Made by a program: the position numbers and the translations under genes | Source of the DNA: Sipunculus nudus | Lineage: Eukaryota; Annelida; Sipuncula; Golfingiida; Sipunculidae | Reading direction: 5' to 3' | DNA length: 64,000 nucleotides | NCBI GenBank assembly: GCA_026874595.1 | Contig: CM049306.1 | Location: 77,278,142 to 77,342,141, forward strand | Part shown: piece by piece, positions 43,955-55,650 of the stretch | Layout: each line of letters begins with the position of its first letter | Position numbering within the stretch: position 1 is the first letter of the stretch | The notes under the pieces: generated by a model | The model's input: only the letters and a program-made list of their open reading frames with translations | Database searches by the model: none | Told to the model about the DNA's origin: nothing

Positions 43955-45878
43955 CAGCACAGGCGCTTGAATCCCTATTTATAATAAAGTCTTCATATCT
44001 CCAATGTTCTTAGAAATACTTTGACGGAATCAGGTTAAACGACCAAATAATAAAACGGTCATACCATGCTATCACTTGTATTATAACACAAGGTAGGCAA
44101 CTCGGCAAAAACCTTTCGACGGCGGCCATTCCAAATGGGTCATCACTTGCCTGTCAACGAAGGCGGCTTCCTCCGGGTCTGTTTAAAACGCGGAGAGATA
44201 GAGAATTCTCGGAGTATTTGCGGAGAAGTCGTGGAGGATTTCGGAGAGTTTTTGTATGCAATGATACTTTTAAATATACATTAAAATCACTTTAAATGTC
44301 CAACTTTATTACTATTAACATATTGGTTCACTGTTAAATGACCGAAATGATTGAAAATCCGCATATTCACGTAAAATTCAGCTCTCTCAGTTGTTTAGGC
44401 AACAGGTTCTTAAGATTTTATGTGTGCTATGCCAGAGACAGCGAATAGCATCAGGAGATTGTGGGCCATTTGCGATTATAAATGCAGTTGATTTTTGTAT
44501 CAATCCAGAAATTTTACGAATTGAACATTTAACCAGGGATTAACGCAAAAACACTTATTTTACTGTTTTAGTTCAGGCATTTCCTAGAATACCAAAGCCT
44601 AACTATAATGCAACTATAACCATTGGGATCGAATGTGAATATGTGTTAGGAGAAGTATTCGAAGACATGATTGTGTGTGATAAAAAAATGTATAATAAGT
44701 GGTTTAATTAAAATATGCATTATTCTTTAAAATTACTAAAACAATTAATGAAATGGTTTTATGAAGCTTGTACAAATAAGTTCTTGTACTATTTTGCTGT
44801 GTTTAAGTCTACGTTGTGCTATTTTTTTATTTTCATTTTTTTTATTATTATTATACTCTGTATTGTAATTGTTAGAAAGAAGTGTGGTGTATTTTGTACA
44901 AAATAAGAAAAATATAATTCTTTAACTGTGATCACGATATATATTTACTATTTTTACTTTTATTTTATTATATCCTATTGCCAATTTGATTCATCAGCTA
45001 TTTTTTTTTATATGTCCATGTAAATTGGTCCAGATACACTTATAATGGTGATAGTGTTTTTATTGATCAATAAATGCGGGTAAAAGCATGTTTTTATATT
45101 AAATTATATACTTCGTTCACCACCTGTAAATTAGATACACCTGCATGGTTTTGTTATGGTTTGCACAATAAACTTGCGAAACATTAAGTGTTTAATAAAC
45201 TGTTAAAACATGAAGTGTTTTGCTGTTTTGTCTTAGGATTTGTCAGCTGGTGACTCAGACGGGTTTTAAATTTTGCGTAACGCATTCACTCGGCAGTGAT
45301 TCTACATTGATGAGCATTAAATAAGAATTTTGTAGTTTTTAAAAATTATTTGGGTCATTTAACTGCGTCAATTATGTTAAGGGTAATATAGTTCGAGATT
45401 TTAATGTGAATTTAAAAGTATCATTGTATATCATATGAACACTCTCCGCCAATTCTCCACGAATTCTCCGCGAATTCTCCATCTCTCCACGGATTCTCCG
45501 CGTTTTAGACGGACCCGCTTCCTCCTCCGTTTGGAATGGACGACGTCGAAATTCAGACATCACTGCAAAAGGTTATCCAGGCAGCTTGTATTAGTGGTTG
45601 AAAACAATAGAAGTTGGATGGATTTGATTCTATAACTCCCGTAGAATTGGAGGATCATATGGATTACGCATAAAGGAAAGAAAAAGCGAGTATAAGCAGC
45701 TCGAGAACGTAACTTCCCTTATTATCGCTCAAGAGGTTTTTGGCCGAGTAGTCTACCTTGTATCATATTATAAGTGATAGCTTGGTATGGCCGTTTTATT
45801 ATTGGTATTTATAAGAACATTGGAGATATGAAGACTTTATTATAAATAGGGATTCAAGCGCCTGTGCCTACAGTGTTT
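43955..45878. repeat. Large inverted duplication, arms ~350-450 bp
   Basis: Left arm about 43,955-44,290, right arm about 45,390-45,878. Matching landmarks are GCACAGGCGCTTGAATCCCT, TAAAGTCTTCATATCTCCAA, AAACGGTCATACCA (AAACGGCCATACCA in the right arm), AACGCGGAGA and CAATGATACTTTTAAAT. The right arm has an extra ~140 bp near 45,570-45,720. The spacer of about 1.1 kb is very AT-rich. Both arms carry short GGAGA/TTCTCCGCG tandem words. It could be a DNA element with very long inverted ends or a plain inverted duplication; no transposase was seen. Confidence 0.75.
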
Positions 45879-46235
45879 TAAAAATCTTTCTTCTGAAAGA
45901 CATTGTCGGTGTCTAGTGAAGAACAATGTTATTATATCATAGGTTACATCATTGTGACATCCTGGTACTCAGTTGTTTCTCTGGTACGTGTCATGCAGAG
46001 CTTTAGAGATAAACCCTTGCAATTTATTAGTATCTTATTAATGTCTTTAACTCTTAAATTGCATTACCAGTAATTGAGATAATGAATAATGATTAAGTTA
46101 AAGCTTAACACGAGTAGACAGTGTTTAGCTGAACAGGTCTATTATCTAGAATGTAATAATAATGTAATTCAACTTGAACTTTTCTAAGTGGGAACTTTGT
46201 CAATTAAGGAAATATTGAATGAGACAATAGTCACA

Positions 46236-46295
<60 letters not shown>

Positions 46296-47189
46296 TAACG
46301 GAATATTGTTACACTGTGAGAAAACTGGACTATTTTTCTGGGAATTATTGATCCAAGAAACATTCTAGATTACAGTCTGCACAGGAAGTTTTTATCTTTT
46401 AAACATTTTTTAACAAGGAAACACCCATGGGCTGGCCTAATAAAATAGCCATTTTTAAAATGCCTAGATATTCACTAAAGAACAATGTATTAACTAAAGA
46501 ACAATGTTCCATTATTTTATTTTCTAAACTTGTCTTCCCCAGATAAACTTAAGTAATTGGTAGTTCTGTAGACATACATCGTATAATAAAATATCTGACT
46601 TGTGATGTGAGACCTTTTATATACTGGTACCCCATGTGTTGAATACAGATACTACATGCACATGTTAAATACAGTACATGACATGTATGTATCTTATCTC
46701 TAACTGCTAGAAAATTGGCATTGATTTAGTATGATCATATGTATGTGATCTTTATTTTGCTATTAATCAGTGGCTGAATTAAGATAAGCTCACATTGGAG
46801 TGCTGTAATTTGGAGGATAAGATTTGATTTGACATTCATTTGACAGTTTTAAAATAAATAATGTGTACATGTAGTATTGTTGAGCAATGAGAAGTCAAGA
46901 TCCCTGTTTAACATAAAAAATGTTAACAGCTGCATTTGCTAGTTTAGGTATATATACCATATATTTTCTTGAAACAGATATTATTATACTGGTGTTGGGA
47001 GTTGCTTCCATGATAATAATTGATCATTGATAGCATATCAGATTATCAGGAATGGATAATCAATAATTAGTCATTTTTGAGAAGTGTGGGAATCAGTTGT
47101 GATTTCATGATCAGTCATCAGTAAAAAATTGGTTGACCTGAGTATGAAATATCTGATCAAATTTAAATCTGTACATCCTCTCAATTGAC
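45879..47189. other. AT-rich intronic DNA, no gene
   Basis: Nothing supported except an (AT)n run at 46,239-46,292. Confidence 0.5.
46239..46292 (+). repeat. (TA)n microsatellite, about 27 units
   Basis: A pure TA dinucleotide run. Confidence 0.97.
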
Positions 47190-47900
47190 ATATAGGCATA
47201 TTAGTACGCTCCCGAGGCAGCGGAAATCGTGCGCTTCTAAAGAAGCAACTGATTTTCACGCTGCCAGCTTTGACCGTTTATGATATATTTAGACACCAGA
47301 TGGCGGTTTGTTGTCCACTGAAATAAACGTGCGTACGATGTGACAAGCAGCCAATCAGATGCCAATAAACAAACACTCGACAAGCAACTTGGCTCCGCCC
47401 ATTGCCGCGCTTCAAGCGCCGTTTGATGAGTTTCCGGTCGAATTTAAATTGCTCCCTCTGCATTCTCGCATCATCGACCGATTCGATTATGACATTATGA
47501 CTGTGTTAGCGTAGCCATGTATCTGTTGTCTGCAGAACTGAAACCAGCCAGCGAGGTGTGCACGCAGCCTTTGTTGTTACGTTTTGTTTGAATTTCAGCT
47601 CACCGGCCGAGCATCCTATGTGCCCAAGGCCCTAAGCAAACCACGTCAGGGGCAATTCTCTCTGAGCCTGTGGCCTGTTTAGACGGTTACGCTGGGGGAT
47701 GAGCTGACACTCAAAAAGAAATGAATATGATTGGCTCCGTGTATTCCTCGCTTGGCTTTGTCTTCCAGCACAAAGTTTCATCTGATTGGACAAAAATACA
47801 GTGCTCCCCTCTGGTGTTGCAAAGCAGGATACGAGGTCATAACAAACAGCGCCTTACAATATAGGAAGTAGCCCTATAGGTAAAGCGCTGTGTAAAGAGC
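47190..47900 (+). promoter_or_regulatory. CpG-rich patch with CCAAT and GC box; candidate alternative promoter
   Basis: Within AT-rich intron this segment is rich in CpG and carries AGATGGCGG near 47,298, CCAATCAG at 47,351 and GGCTCCGCCC at 47,391-47,400. These are in an order typical of a plus-strand promoter. About 115 bp further an ATG at 47,517 opens MYLLSAELKPASE, followed by GTGTGC, a possible donor, or by a stop after 24 codons. It might drive an alternative CADPS first exon or an unrelated transcript. No homology was recognised; a repeat end is the main alternative. Confidence 0.4.
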
Positions 47901-48243
47901 GTAGCATATTAGTAACTGGCTCGTATATCTAATAATTCTATAGCCTCCATATGTATGTAGTCAATTTAGACATGAATCTGAAAGTAAACACTGATTGCTC
48001 TCAAATTTTCACATAAATTTTATGAAAACACGCCTATCATCATTATAAAGCCTAACCTTTGTGAAAACTAGATTATATGGCATTAAAAGTCAATCATCTG
48101 ATTGGCAACTGCCTAGTTGTTTCAGTTTTTTACCTTTTTCAACAAGCAGCTTTTATTGCATGTAACTATTTGTATTATAATTGTATTTATTAAGGGGAAA
48201 TGGTACCATGCAGTACTAAATGACTTGGTGAAACATCCAATGT

Positions 48244-48397
48244 TTCACTTCTGTGATAGTAAAAGCATGGATCGCAATATGGGCTGGTCAAATTTTGGAT
48301 CACAATCTCGGCTGGACAGATCTTAGATCTTAGAGTTGTGATCCTAAACTTGACCAGCCCATATTGCGATCCATGCTTTTACTATCACAGAAGTGAA
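48244..48397. repeat. Near-perfect palindrome, 62-bp arms, 30-bp loop
   Basis: The left arm (48,244-48,305) and the reverse complement of the right arm (48,336-48,397) differ at only two positions. The arms start TTCACTTCTGTGATAGTAAA. The loop holds AGATCTTAGATCT, itself palindromic, and the segment GGCTGGACAGATCTTAGATC of the loop recurs in reverse just after the right arm (to about 48,418). Related GCGATCnnGATCTGGGCTGGAC words continue to 48,540. Confidence 0.9.
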
Positions 48398-48540
48398 GAT
48401 CTTAGATCTGTCCAGCCCAGATGGCAATCCTGAACCAAGAAAGACAGGATCATAATCTGGGCCGGACTTAACTGCGATCGCGATCTGGGCTGGACGGATC
48501 CAAGTTCTGGCCAGCCTGGATTGCGATTGCAATTTGGGGC

Positions 48541-51015
48541 TTGACATACATTTTCTCAACACAAAATTGAGTTATGTGCAAAAAACTTTTAAATTAGGCA
48601 CTTCAAGATAGACCATAGGATTGTTTGCACCAATCGATCGATCAGTTACAGTCCTTCAGTACTTAATGATTTCACCTGGAGTAGACCTGTCATAATCAGC
48701 TGCTCAAGGTGAAATGTCCACACAGTTCTAAAAATTTTAGGCAAAGGGGATTGATCAAAATGGTTCTAAACCTACCTCATATTCTGAATTCACGCGGGCA
48801 TCTAGCACCAATGCATGAGGTGTATAACTGTATCGTATGTGAAAAAAATTCAAACTTGCTGATACAAGCCAATTACCCTCCATGTTGCTACTTCAAAACT
48901 AGGGGCCGGGGCCAAACCATTTTGAATGGAATTGAGCGTTAACGCAGCATTTTAGAGGAGCAGTTAAATCCATTCACATAGGACATCTCCTGAGCTGGTT
49001 TCAAACCCTTTGAGGCTTTGCATTTGCCATGTGAACTGTGAAAGGGGTAAAATGTTGTTTTTCTACCAAAATTGCTGATCAAAATGAAGTACATTATAAT
49101 GTTTTAGTGGTGGGAGTCGGTTCCTTTTTCATAATCGATCATCGCTTTGAGCAAACAGATTGATGATTGATTATTAATCAGTTCAGACAAATATATATGC
49201 AATTATCAAAGAAACATGAAATTATTGAAACTGTACCTGCGTTTCCCCGGCAGGTATTCTCTCGCATACATATGTACCGATCCTTCCACATATATGGACA
49301 CAATCAGACTAATTTTAAGGATCAAATTAAATGATCAGCAACGTCGGATAATATCTTTCATCATGGGAATTAAGAGCATCTAAGAATATTAGGGCCTTTA
49401 GAGGGGCTGTTTTTCTAGCACATGAAGGAAGATTTTTTGGGCCCAGGTGCGCTTGGGGCAGATCTTAAAAAAAAAATAGCATACTAAAAAATCCAGCTGA
49501 AATTAAAATACTCAACCGCCCGGTCTAGCCCTAACAAAGAATTTTTAAGGATGGCCTAAACAGCGGTACCTGGCATCGATTATTTCTTAGAGAATCTTGC
49601 AAAATTGGCATAGACCTGGAGAATTTATGGGGTATTTTAACGCCATCCCGCCCATATTTTTCAATGTACATCTCATAAGAAAGCTCCCCGCTAATTCTGC
49701 AGCTCCCTGCGAGTTCACAGATAATAAGTTTAATAAGTCCTCCGTTCTGGCATCTGCCGTGTCATACTCAGTTACATACGGAAGTTATTTGGGAACACAA
49801 ACTCAATATATGAAGTGCGGAATGTGTTAAAAAATGGAAGATTAATATTTGCCTATAACTTAAAGGCATTCTGGAAAGAAAACAATCATTATTATGATGT
49901 AATCAAAGTTGCCTTTGGTAATCGAGCGCTTGAAAGTGACAGCAAACCAACTGACTTTCGATAAAACTTGATGATTGGCCCACCAATATAATGTTTACAT
50001 TTAGTGGTAGTGCTGGGTGTTTTGGACTTATAATGTGCTATATAATGATACACCAGTCTGACCTTATTAGGTATAACATGCGAACTATAATTTTATCTTT
50101 GATGTAGAATCAGTATACACAAGGTATTCTTTATCTTCTGGAGCTAGAATATCAGGTTCACACCACAATAATTAATATGAACCATGTACATGTTGCCAAC
50201 TATTACTTTTTGTCCCTGTAGCCTGTCATGAGGTGTTAAAACATCATTTATGATCTCCAGCACAACATGTGAAACCAAGGTAACAAGGCTTTTTTTTGTG
50301 TGTGCTAAATTTACACTAATTTCAAGTAATCATGCTGGCTCCACATGGAACTTGGCAAATATTTATGGGACTGTTCCAGGTTTTCTCCTGAGATAAACAT
50401 GGCAAATAGAGCTCATCCTTACATCTGAGTGATGTTGACGTTGCTCTTTATTTTCAATGTCACATGACTAATTGTATATAAACATTGGCCTTAGGTGCAT
50501 TGACTCAAGATATTGGAAGGATTAGACCTACTGTTTTGCTAAGTTTACTTTGGACTTGTTTTTACGGCTTGAATTTTAAGCAAATGATACTGAATCCCCT
50601 GAATGTGCAGTGTTTTTTTTCACCACCTTGCTATCTTAAAGAATGTTTTCTTACTCATTTCTGTAAAATATGAAGAAAAATTGTCCAATAAATGTCATTT
50701 TGATTTACTGATGGCAGTTTGTATCATTTGTTATTACGAATTGTTATTCTTTTGGTCATTTAAGTTTTGTGCACAGTAAAATTTACCTAAGATCTGCCAA
50801 GGTGTGAAAATGTTATTCATTTTAGCGTGTCTCTTGCAATTTAATTTGATTTGTGAGTTTTATTCAGTTAAACAAGATTCCACAAGATTTCCAAGTGCAT
50901 ATAATATATCTGATGATTATTCCAATCTTTAACCTGTCAGCAAAAAAGGTCTTGACCAAACCCTCAATCAGGGTTCTGTCCAGCATTCTATAAGATTAAG
51001 ATTTTTTAGCATTAA
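48541..51015. other. Intronic DNA, no gene supported
   Basis: AT-rich with some CpG at 49.5-49.8 kb. Open frames here are short and without domains. The segment at 49,105-49,180 with ATAATCGATCATCG words may be a transposon end, but no partner was found. Confidence 0.4.
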
Positions 51016-51019
51016 ATGC

Positions 51020-51312
51020 AGAATACATGTGCTGTAACTATTAATGATTTGAAGGGGAGAGTGAAATCACATTTTTTAAAATTAGCATATAATTTGTGAT
51101 ATGACTCTTCCATTATATAAATATATCTTACCATTTTAATATTGTATGTTTTAATTATGTGATGGTTTTGAGTGTTCATGGGAAGGACTTTTAAATATGT
51201 ATCATTTTTAATATGCTACTGTCTTAGTGTAAAGTACCTTAGAGCAATTCTTTGAAAAGGGTGCTATATATATAATGTAAAATAATAATAATTTATTAAT
51301 AATAATAAGTAG
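51020..51312 (+). mobile_element. LINE 3' end remnant
   Basis: A plus-strand frame reads INDLKGRVKSHFLKLAYNL then stop, like the FKSKLKTYLF-type C-terminus of CR1/L2-group LINE ORF2. About 120 bp on, GTAAAGTACCTTAGAGCAAT and GGGTGCTATATATATAATGT precede an ATAATAATAAT tail, like the AAAGCGCT...GCGCTATATAAAT tails of such elements. It is short and old. Confidence 0.55.
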
Positions 51313-53249
51313 CAACAGGTGTATAATATTAATAATTATACAGGTGCTGCTATGATATTAAATGTATATAACATATATATGTATATAACATAATATATGT
51401 ATTTATTTGAAATACATGTTTAAATCGGATGATTTGAATTTTGTCAGATCAAGGTTTGTGAATCTGATGCATAGAATACTTTCATTATTCATATTTAACT
51501 CATTTTGTAAAGATTCCCAGTATGTCATAGTGTTAACAGCATTCTACAAAAGGTATGGAAAGCCAGATATGATCAATATAAAAATGGAGATTCTGGTCTG
51601 TGGAAATGGTCACACACATGGGTATTTTACCATTCATTGTAAACACCCACATTCACTTGATTGTCATTCACAGAATGGTTGATTAACCTGTAATCTAATT
51701 TCGGCTCTTTGAGCGTTTTACCTTATGCAGCCTCAGGAAGGCTTAGGTGAAATGAAGTATGATACCTATCACCAACATGCTTACAGTTTCGCCTGGATGA
51801 TCCCATTTTTATATCATTAGATACCTTGGGAATCATAAAATATTGACCATCCCATGGCTACGGGTGCTGCCGCCCATAGTGAAACCTGCTGCAGGGTATT
51901 GACAAGTTAGTGTGCAAGGAAGCAACTCCAGACTCCAGATTTTTGCTCGGTGGCACTCCCGTTTTTCTGTGGTACCCTCCACTGCTGGCGGTTTCCATTA
52001 TTGAATCATGATAATGGGGAATCCCGGTTTGCTATCGGCCACTGGCAGGCATTGCGGGTACATCTGTGAATATTGATCAGTGATATCGTTCATTCATGCT
52101 TTGTTGCTAGGTCTTAGGCAGCATAGCAACATACTCGCCCCAAAAAGTATTCATGTTTTCCCCATTGTTTAATAGCTAGGATGAGTCAAGTTCAAATCAG
52201 ACACTTTTATATGTATGAAAATGCATTTTGATGCCCAATTGGGTTGCGCTTTAGCCTTATCACTGAACTGCAGGTTGGTGCCGGGAGTATTACTTTTCCA
52301 GAATTAGCCTGTAGATGTCGTTCCTTTTCAGCTGCACACATATTGATCAGAAGGGTTTTTATAATAGCCGGAATTTATGATTGCAGTTTAATGGAATGAT
52401 TACCTGTCGAGCTGGCAGAGATAATTCTTTTCAGTATAGGATAACTGCTGTACAAACATTAAAGGTAGTATAATTCCTCAAAGAAAAAGCAATTTGCTCA
52501 GATTTTGAAGCTCAGCAGAAAAAAACCCTAAGGGACGAGATGCAACCACCATCTGTCTGTATGTTGATCATTATTTGTGAGTAGGCACAGATTCCAATTT
52601 TAAACTGGGCCAGCCTAGATAAAAAATTTAATCTGCATGGGCAGGCCCAGTTTTAAACTGGACCAGATTAGAATCCGGCCTTGACATATATAAATATGTT
52701 TGCCTATGCACTCTCGCAATCTGAGCATGTAAAAAAAAAATTTAAACATGTATGTTATATTGGAGTTGCTGATTGATTGATTATCTTTGGTCAAGGAGTT
52801 AGGTCAAGGGTGGGCTTAATAGACAGGTGGTCTAATAAGACATGTGGTTCTTCAGATAGGTTTGACTGTATCACAATATATTTCTACATGTAGATAGCTG
52901 CTTACACAATAGTTTATTTCTTCAAAGGGGGTGCCACTTTACTTCTTTACAGAGAATTCATAGCACAGTGCCCTGTAGGAGTCCAAGTGAGGTCTGATGT
53001 CATAGAGACAAACATAATATAAACATGCAGTGTTCAACAGAGTTAACTGTGTGGTTTTGTCCAGGTAACACCAGCTAATCACCTACCTTTTCAGTAGAAT
53101 ATATGTGATTTCTGGCTTACTCTGCATGCAAATTAATGAACTGTAGGTATTTTTTATTGAGAGAAGTTTGTATGTCTCTGTAATGGGTGTACGAGTTTGT
53201 TGATCACAAGCTGTTAGTAAAAATGGTTCATAAAAAATGGTAAAGGTTT
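51313..53249. other. Intronic DNA, no gene supported
   Basis: AT-rich with a less AT-rich stretch at 51.8-52.1 kb. Two TTTTAAACTGG-containing direct repeats about 50 bp apart at 52,590-52,675 also form an imperfect hairpin (AAACTGGGCC / GGCCCAGTTT). Confidence 0.45.
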
Positions 53250-53580
53250 TGGTTTACCATCTGATACTGCTGCCCTTGAGAGTCTCATCTGACTTTACAC
53301 TTTGCCTTCCTGGTCTTCCAGCCTTTTCATTCTTGTAGCTTTTCCCGTCTCCCTGGGGAGAATACACCCTATCAGTATCACATATCTTTGTACACACAAA
53401 AGGGTTATCCATTCTACGTTTGCCTGCTGCCCATGCATGACCAGTACCCATTCACTCCTCGGTGGAGAGAGCGCACCCTTGTGGTAAAGACTTTGGCCAG
53501 GAGTCTTAGAGAGGATGGTGGTCAACCCACAACCTTGCAGTCATAAGATCAGGGGCCTATAACCATCAGGCCACCACATT
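53250..53580 (-). mobile_element. tRNA-derived SINE
   Basis: On the minus strand the head reads GTGGTGGCCTGATGGTTATA with a box A-like TGGCCTGATGG (53,563-53,573). About 35 bp later comes a box B-like GGTTGTGGGTTGACCACC. This is the internal Pol III promoter spacing of a tRNA. A body of roughly 250 bp follows (GGGTACTGGTCATGCATGGG, then GTATTCTCCCCAGGGAGACG). The related tRNA is not identified. Overlapping open frames here are artefacts. Confidence 0.65.
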
Positions 53581-54186
53581 CCACACATGGGCATGTTATC
53601 AAAAATGCAACCTAAGTTGGTTGGTTGTATATATGTGGAAGCTGAAAGGTCACCATGCTGCAGTTTCAAAACTTTTTTGTCTGATTGGCTACCAGATGTC
53701 CTTGTTGAATGCATTTAGTTTTTGCAGCATTAAAGATTACATTTTTACCCCAGGTGACAACTAATGGACAGATGCATTAAAGTAGTACTCCAAAAAGAGA
53801 ACAAATATTTTTAAATGATCATAAATGGCAACCCTACACCATTTGACAAAAGCTGAATTTGAACTTCATCATAATTAAATACATTTGAAGGAAACATTGC
53901 AAAAGATAAATAGGTGGACAGCGATTTTGGAGTTGAGGTATATATATATGTTTTACCATGTGAGTATTGATTGTAACAAAACCTATGTTTCTGCAGTAAA
54001 TCGTTTGCCAGTAGGCCAAGTACAGTGAAATCTGTGTATTAAGACCACCTATGGAACTGACCAAAAGACGTCTTAAATCACAGGTGGTCTTATTAGAAAG
54101 GTCAGATATAACCAATGCGAATGCTTACAGTTCAAGCAGGGATGGTCCTACAGACAGGTTCCACTGTATTTGTCAGATTACATAGA

Positions 54187-55650
54187 CGAGTTGTAGCAAT
54201 AAACTCACAAGCTCCTAGTATAAACAAGTGAGAGGAAAGTAGAGTTGTAGCAATAAACTCACTAGCTCTTAGTATAAACAAGTGAGAGGAAAGTAGAGTT
54301 GTGGCAATCATCTCACTAGCTCTTTGTATAAACAAGTGAGAGGAAAGTAGAGTTGTGGCAATAAACTCACAAGCTCTTAGTATAAACAAGTGAGAGGAAA
54401 GTAGAGTTGTAGCAATAATCTCACTAGCTCTTATTATAAACAAGTGAGAGGAAAGTAGAGTTGTGGCAATAAACTCGCTAGCTCTTAGTATAAACAAGTG
54501 AGAGGAAAGTAGAGTTGTGGCAATAATCTCACTAGCTCTTAGTATAAACAAGTGAGAGGAAAGTAGAGTTGTAGCAATAAACTCACTAGCTCTTAGTATA
54601 AACAAGTGAGAGGAAAGTAGAGTTGTGGCAATAATCTCACTAGCTCTTAGTATAAACAAGTGAGAGGAAAGTAGAGTTGTAGCAATAAACTCACTAGCTC
54701 TTAGTATAAACAAGTGAGAGGAAAGTAGAGTTGTAGCAATAATCTCACTAGCTCTTAGTATAAACAAGTGAGAGGAAAGTAGAGTTGTAGCAATAAACTC
54801 ACAAGCTCTTAGTATAAACAAGTGAGAGGAAAGTAGAGTTGTAGCAATAAACTCACTAGCTCTGAGTATAAACAAGTGAGAGGAAAGTAGAGTTGTGGCA
54901 ATAAACTCACTTGCTCTTAGTATAAACAAGTGAGAGGAAAGTAGAGTTGTAGCAATAAACTCACTAGCTCTTAGTATAAACAAGTGAGAGGAAAGTAGAG
55001 TTGTAGCAATAAACTCACTAGCTCTTAGTATAAACAAGTGAGAGGAAAGTAGAGTTGTGGCAATAAACTCACTTGCTCTTAGTATAAACAAGTGAGAGGA
55101 AAGTAGAGTTGTAGCAATAAACTCACTAGCTCTTAGTATAAACATGTGAGAGGAAAGTAGAGTTGTGGCAATAAACTCACTAGCTCTGAGTATAAACAAG
55201 TGAGAGGAAAGTAGAGTTGTGGCAATAAACTCACTAACTCTTAGTATAAACAAGTGAGAGGAAAGTAGAGTTGTGGCAATAAACTCACTTGCTCTTAGTA
55301 TAAACAAGTGAGAGGAAAGCAGAGTTGTAGCAATAAACTCACTAGCTCTGAGTATAAACAAGTGAGAGGAAAGTAGAGTTGTAGCAATAATCTCACTAGG
55401 TCTCAATATTAACAAGTGAGAGAAAAGTAAAGTTGTAGCAATAATCTCTCTAGGTCTCAATATTAACAAGTGCGAGAAAAGTAAAGTTTTAGCAATAAAC
55501 TCACTAGGTCTCAATATTTAAAAGTGAGAGGAAAGTAGCATTGTAGCAAATAACTCACTAGGTCTCAATTTTATAATTAACAAGTGAGAGGAAAGTAGCA
55601 TTGTAGCAATAAACTCACTAGGTCTAAATATTAACAAGGGAAAGGAAAGT
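54187..55650 (+). repeat. 54-bp minisatellite, about 27 units
   Basis: Unit landmarks are GAGTTGTAGCAATAAACTCA, CTAGCTCTTAGTATAAACAA and GTGAGAGGAAAGTA. The period is 54, a multiple of three, so one minus-strand frame stays open for 460 codons (18-residue repeat ILRASEFIATTLLSSHLF). Units alternate AATAAACTC with AATAATCTC over about 54,300-54,780, giving a 108-bp higher-order period. Units beyond about 55,390 form a diverged subtype (CTAGGTCTCAATATT). Each unit contains a CTCACT / AGTGAG inverted pair. Protein coding is unlikely. Confidence 0.95.

Noticed and set aside
54132-55514. 460-codon minus-strand open frame as a gene
   Set aside because: It is produced by a 54-bp tandem repeat without a stop in one frame; no promoter, splice or homology support.
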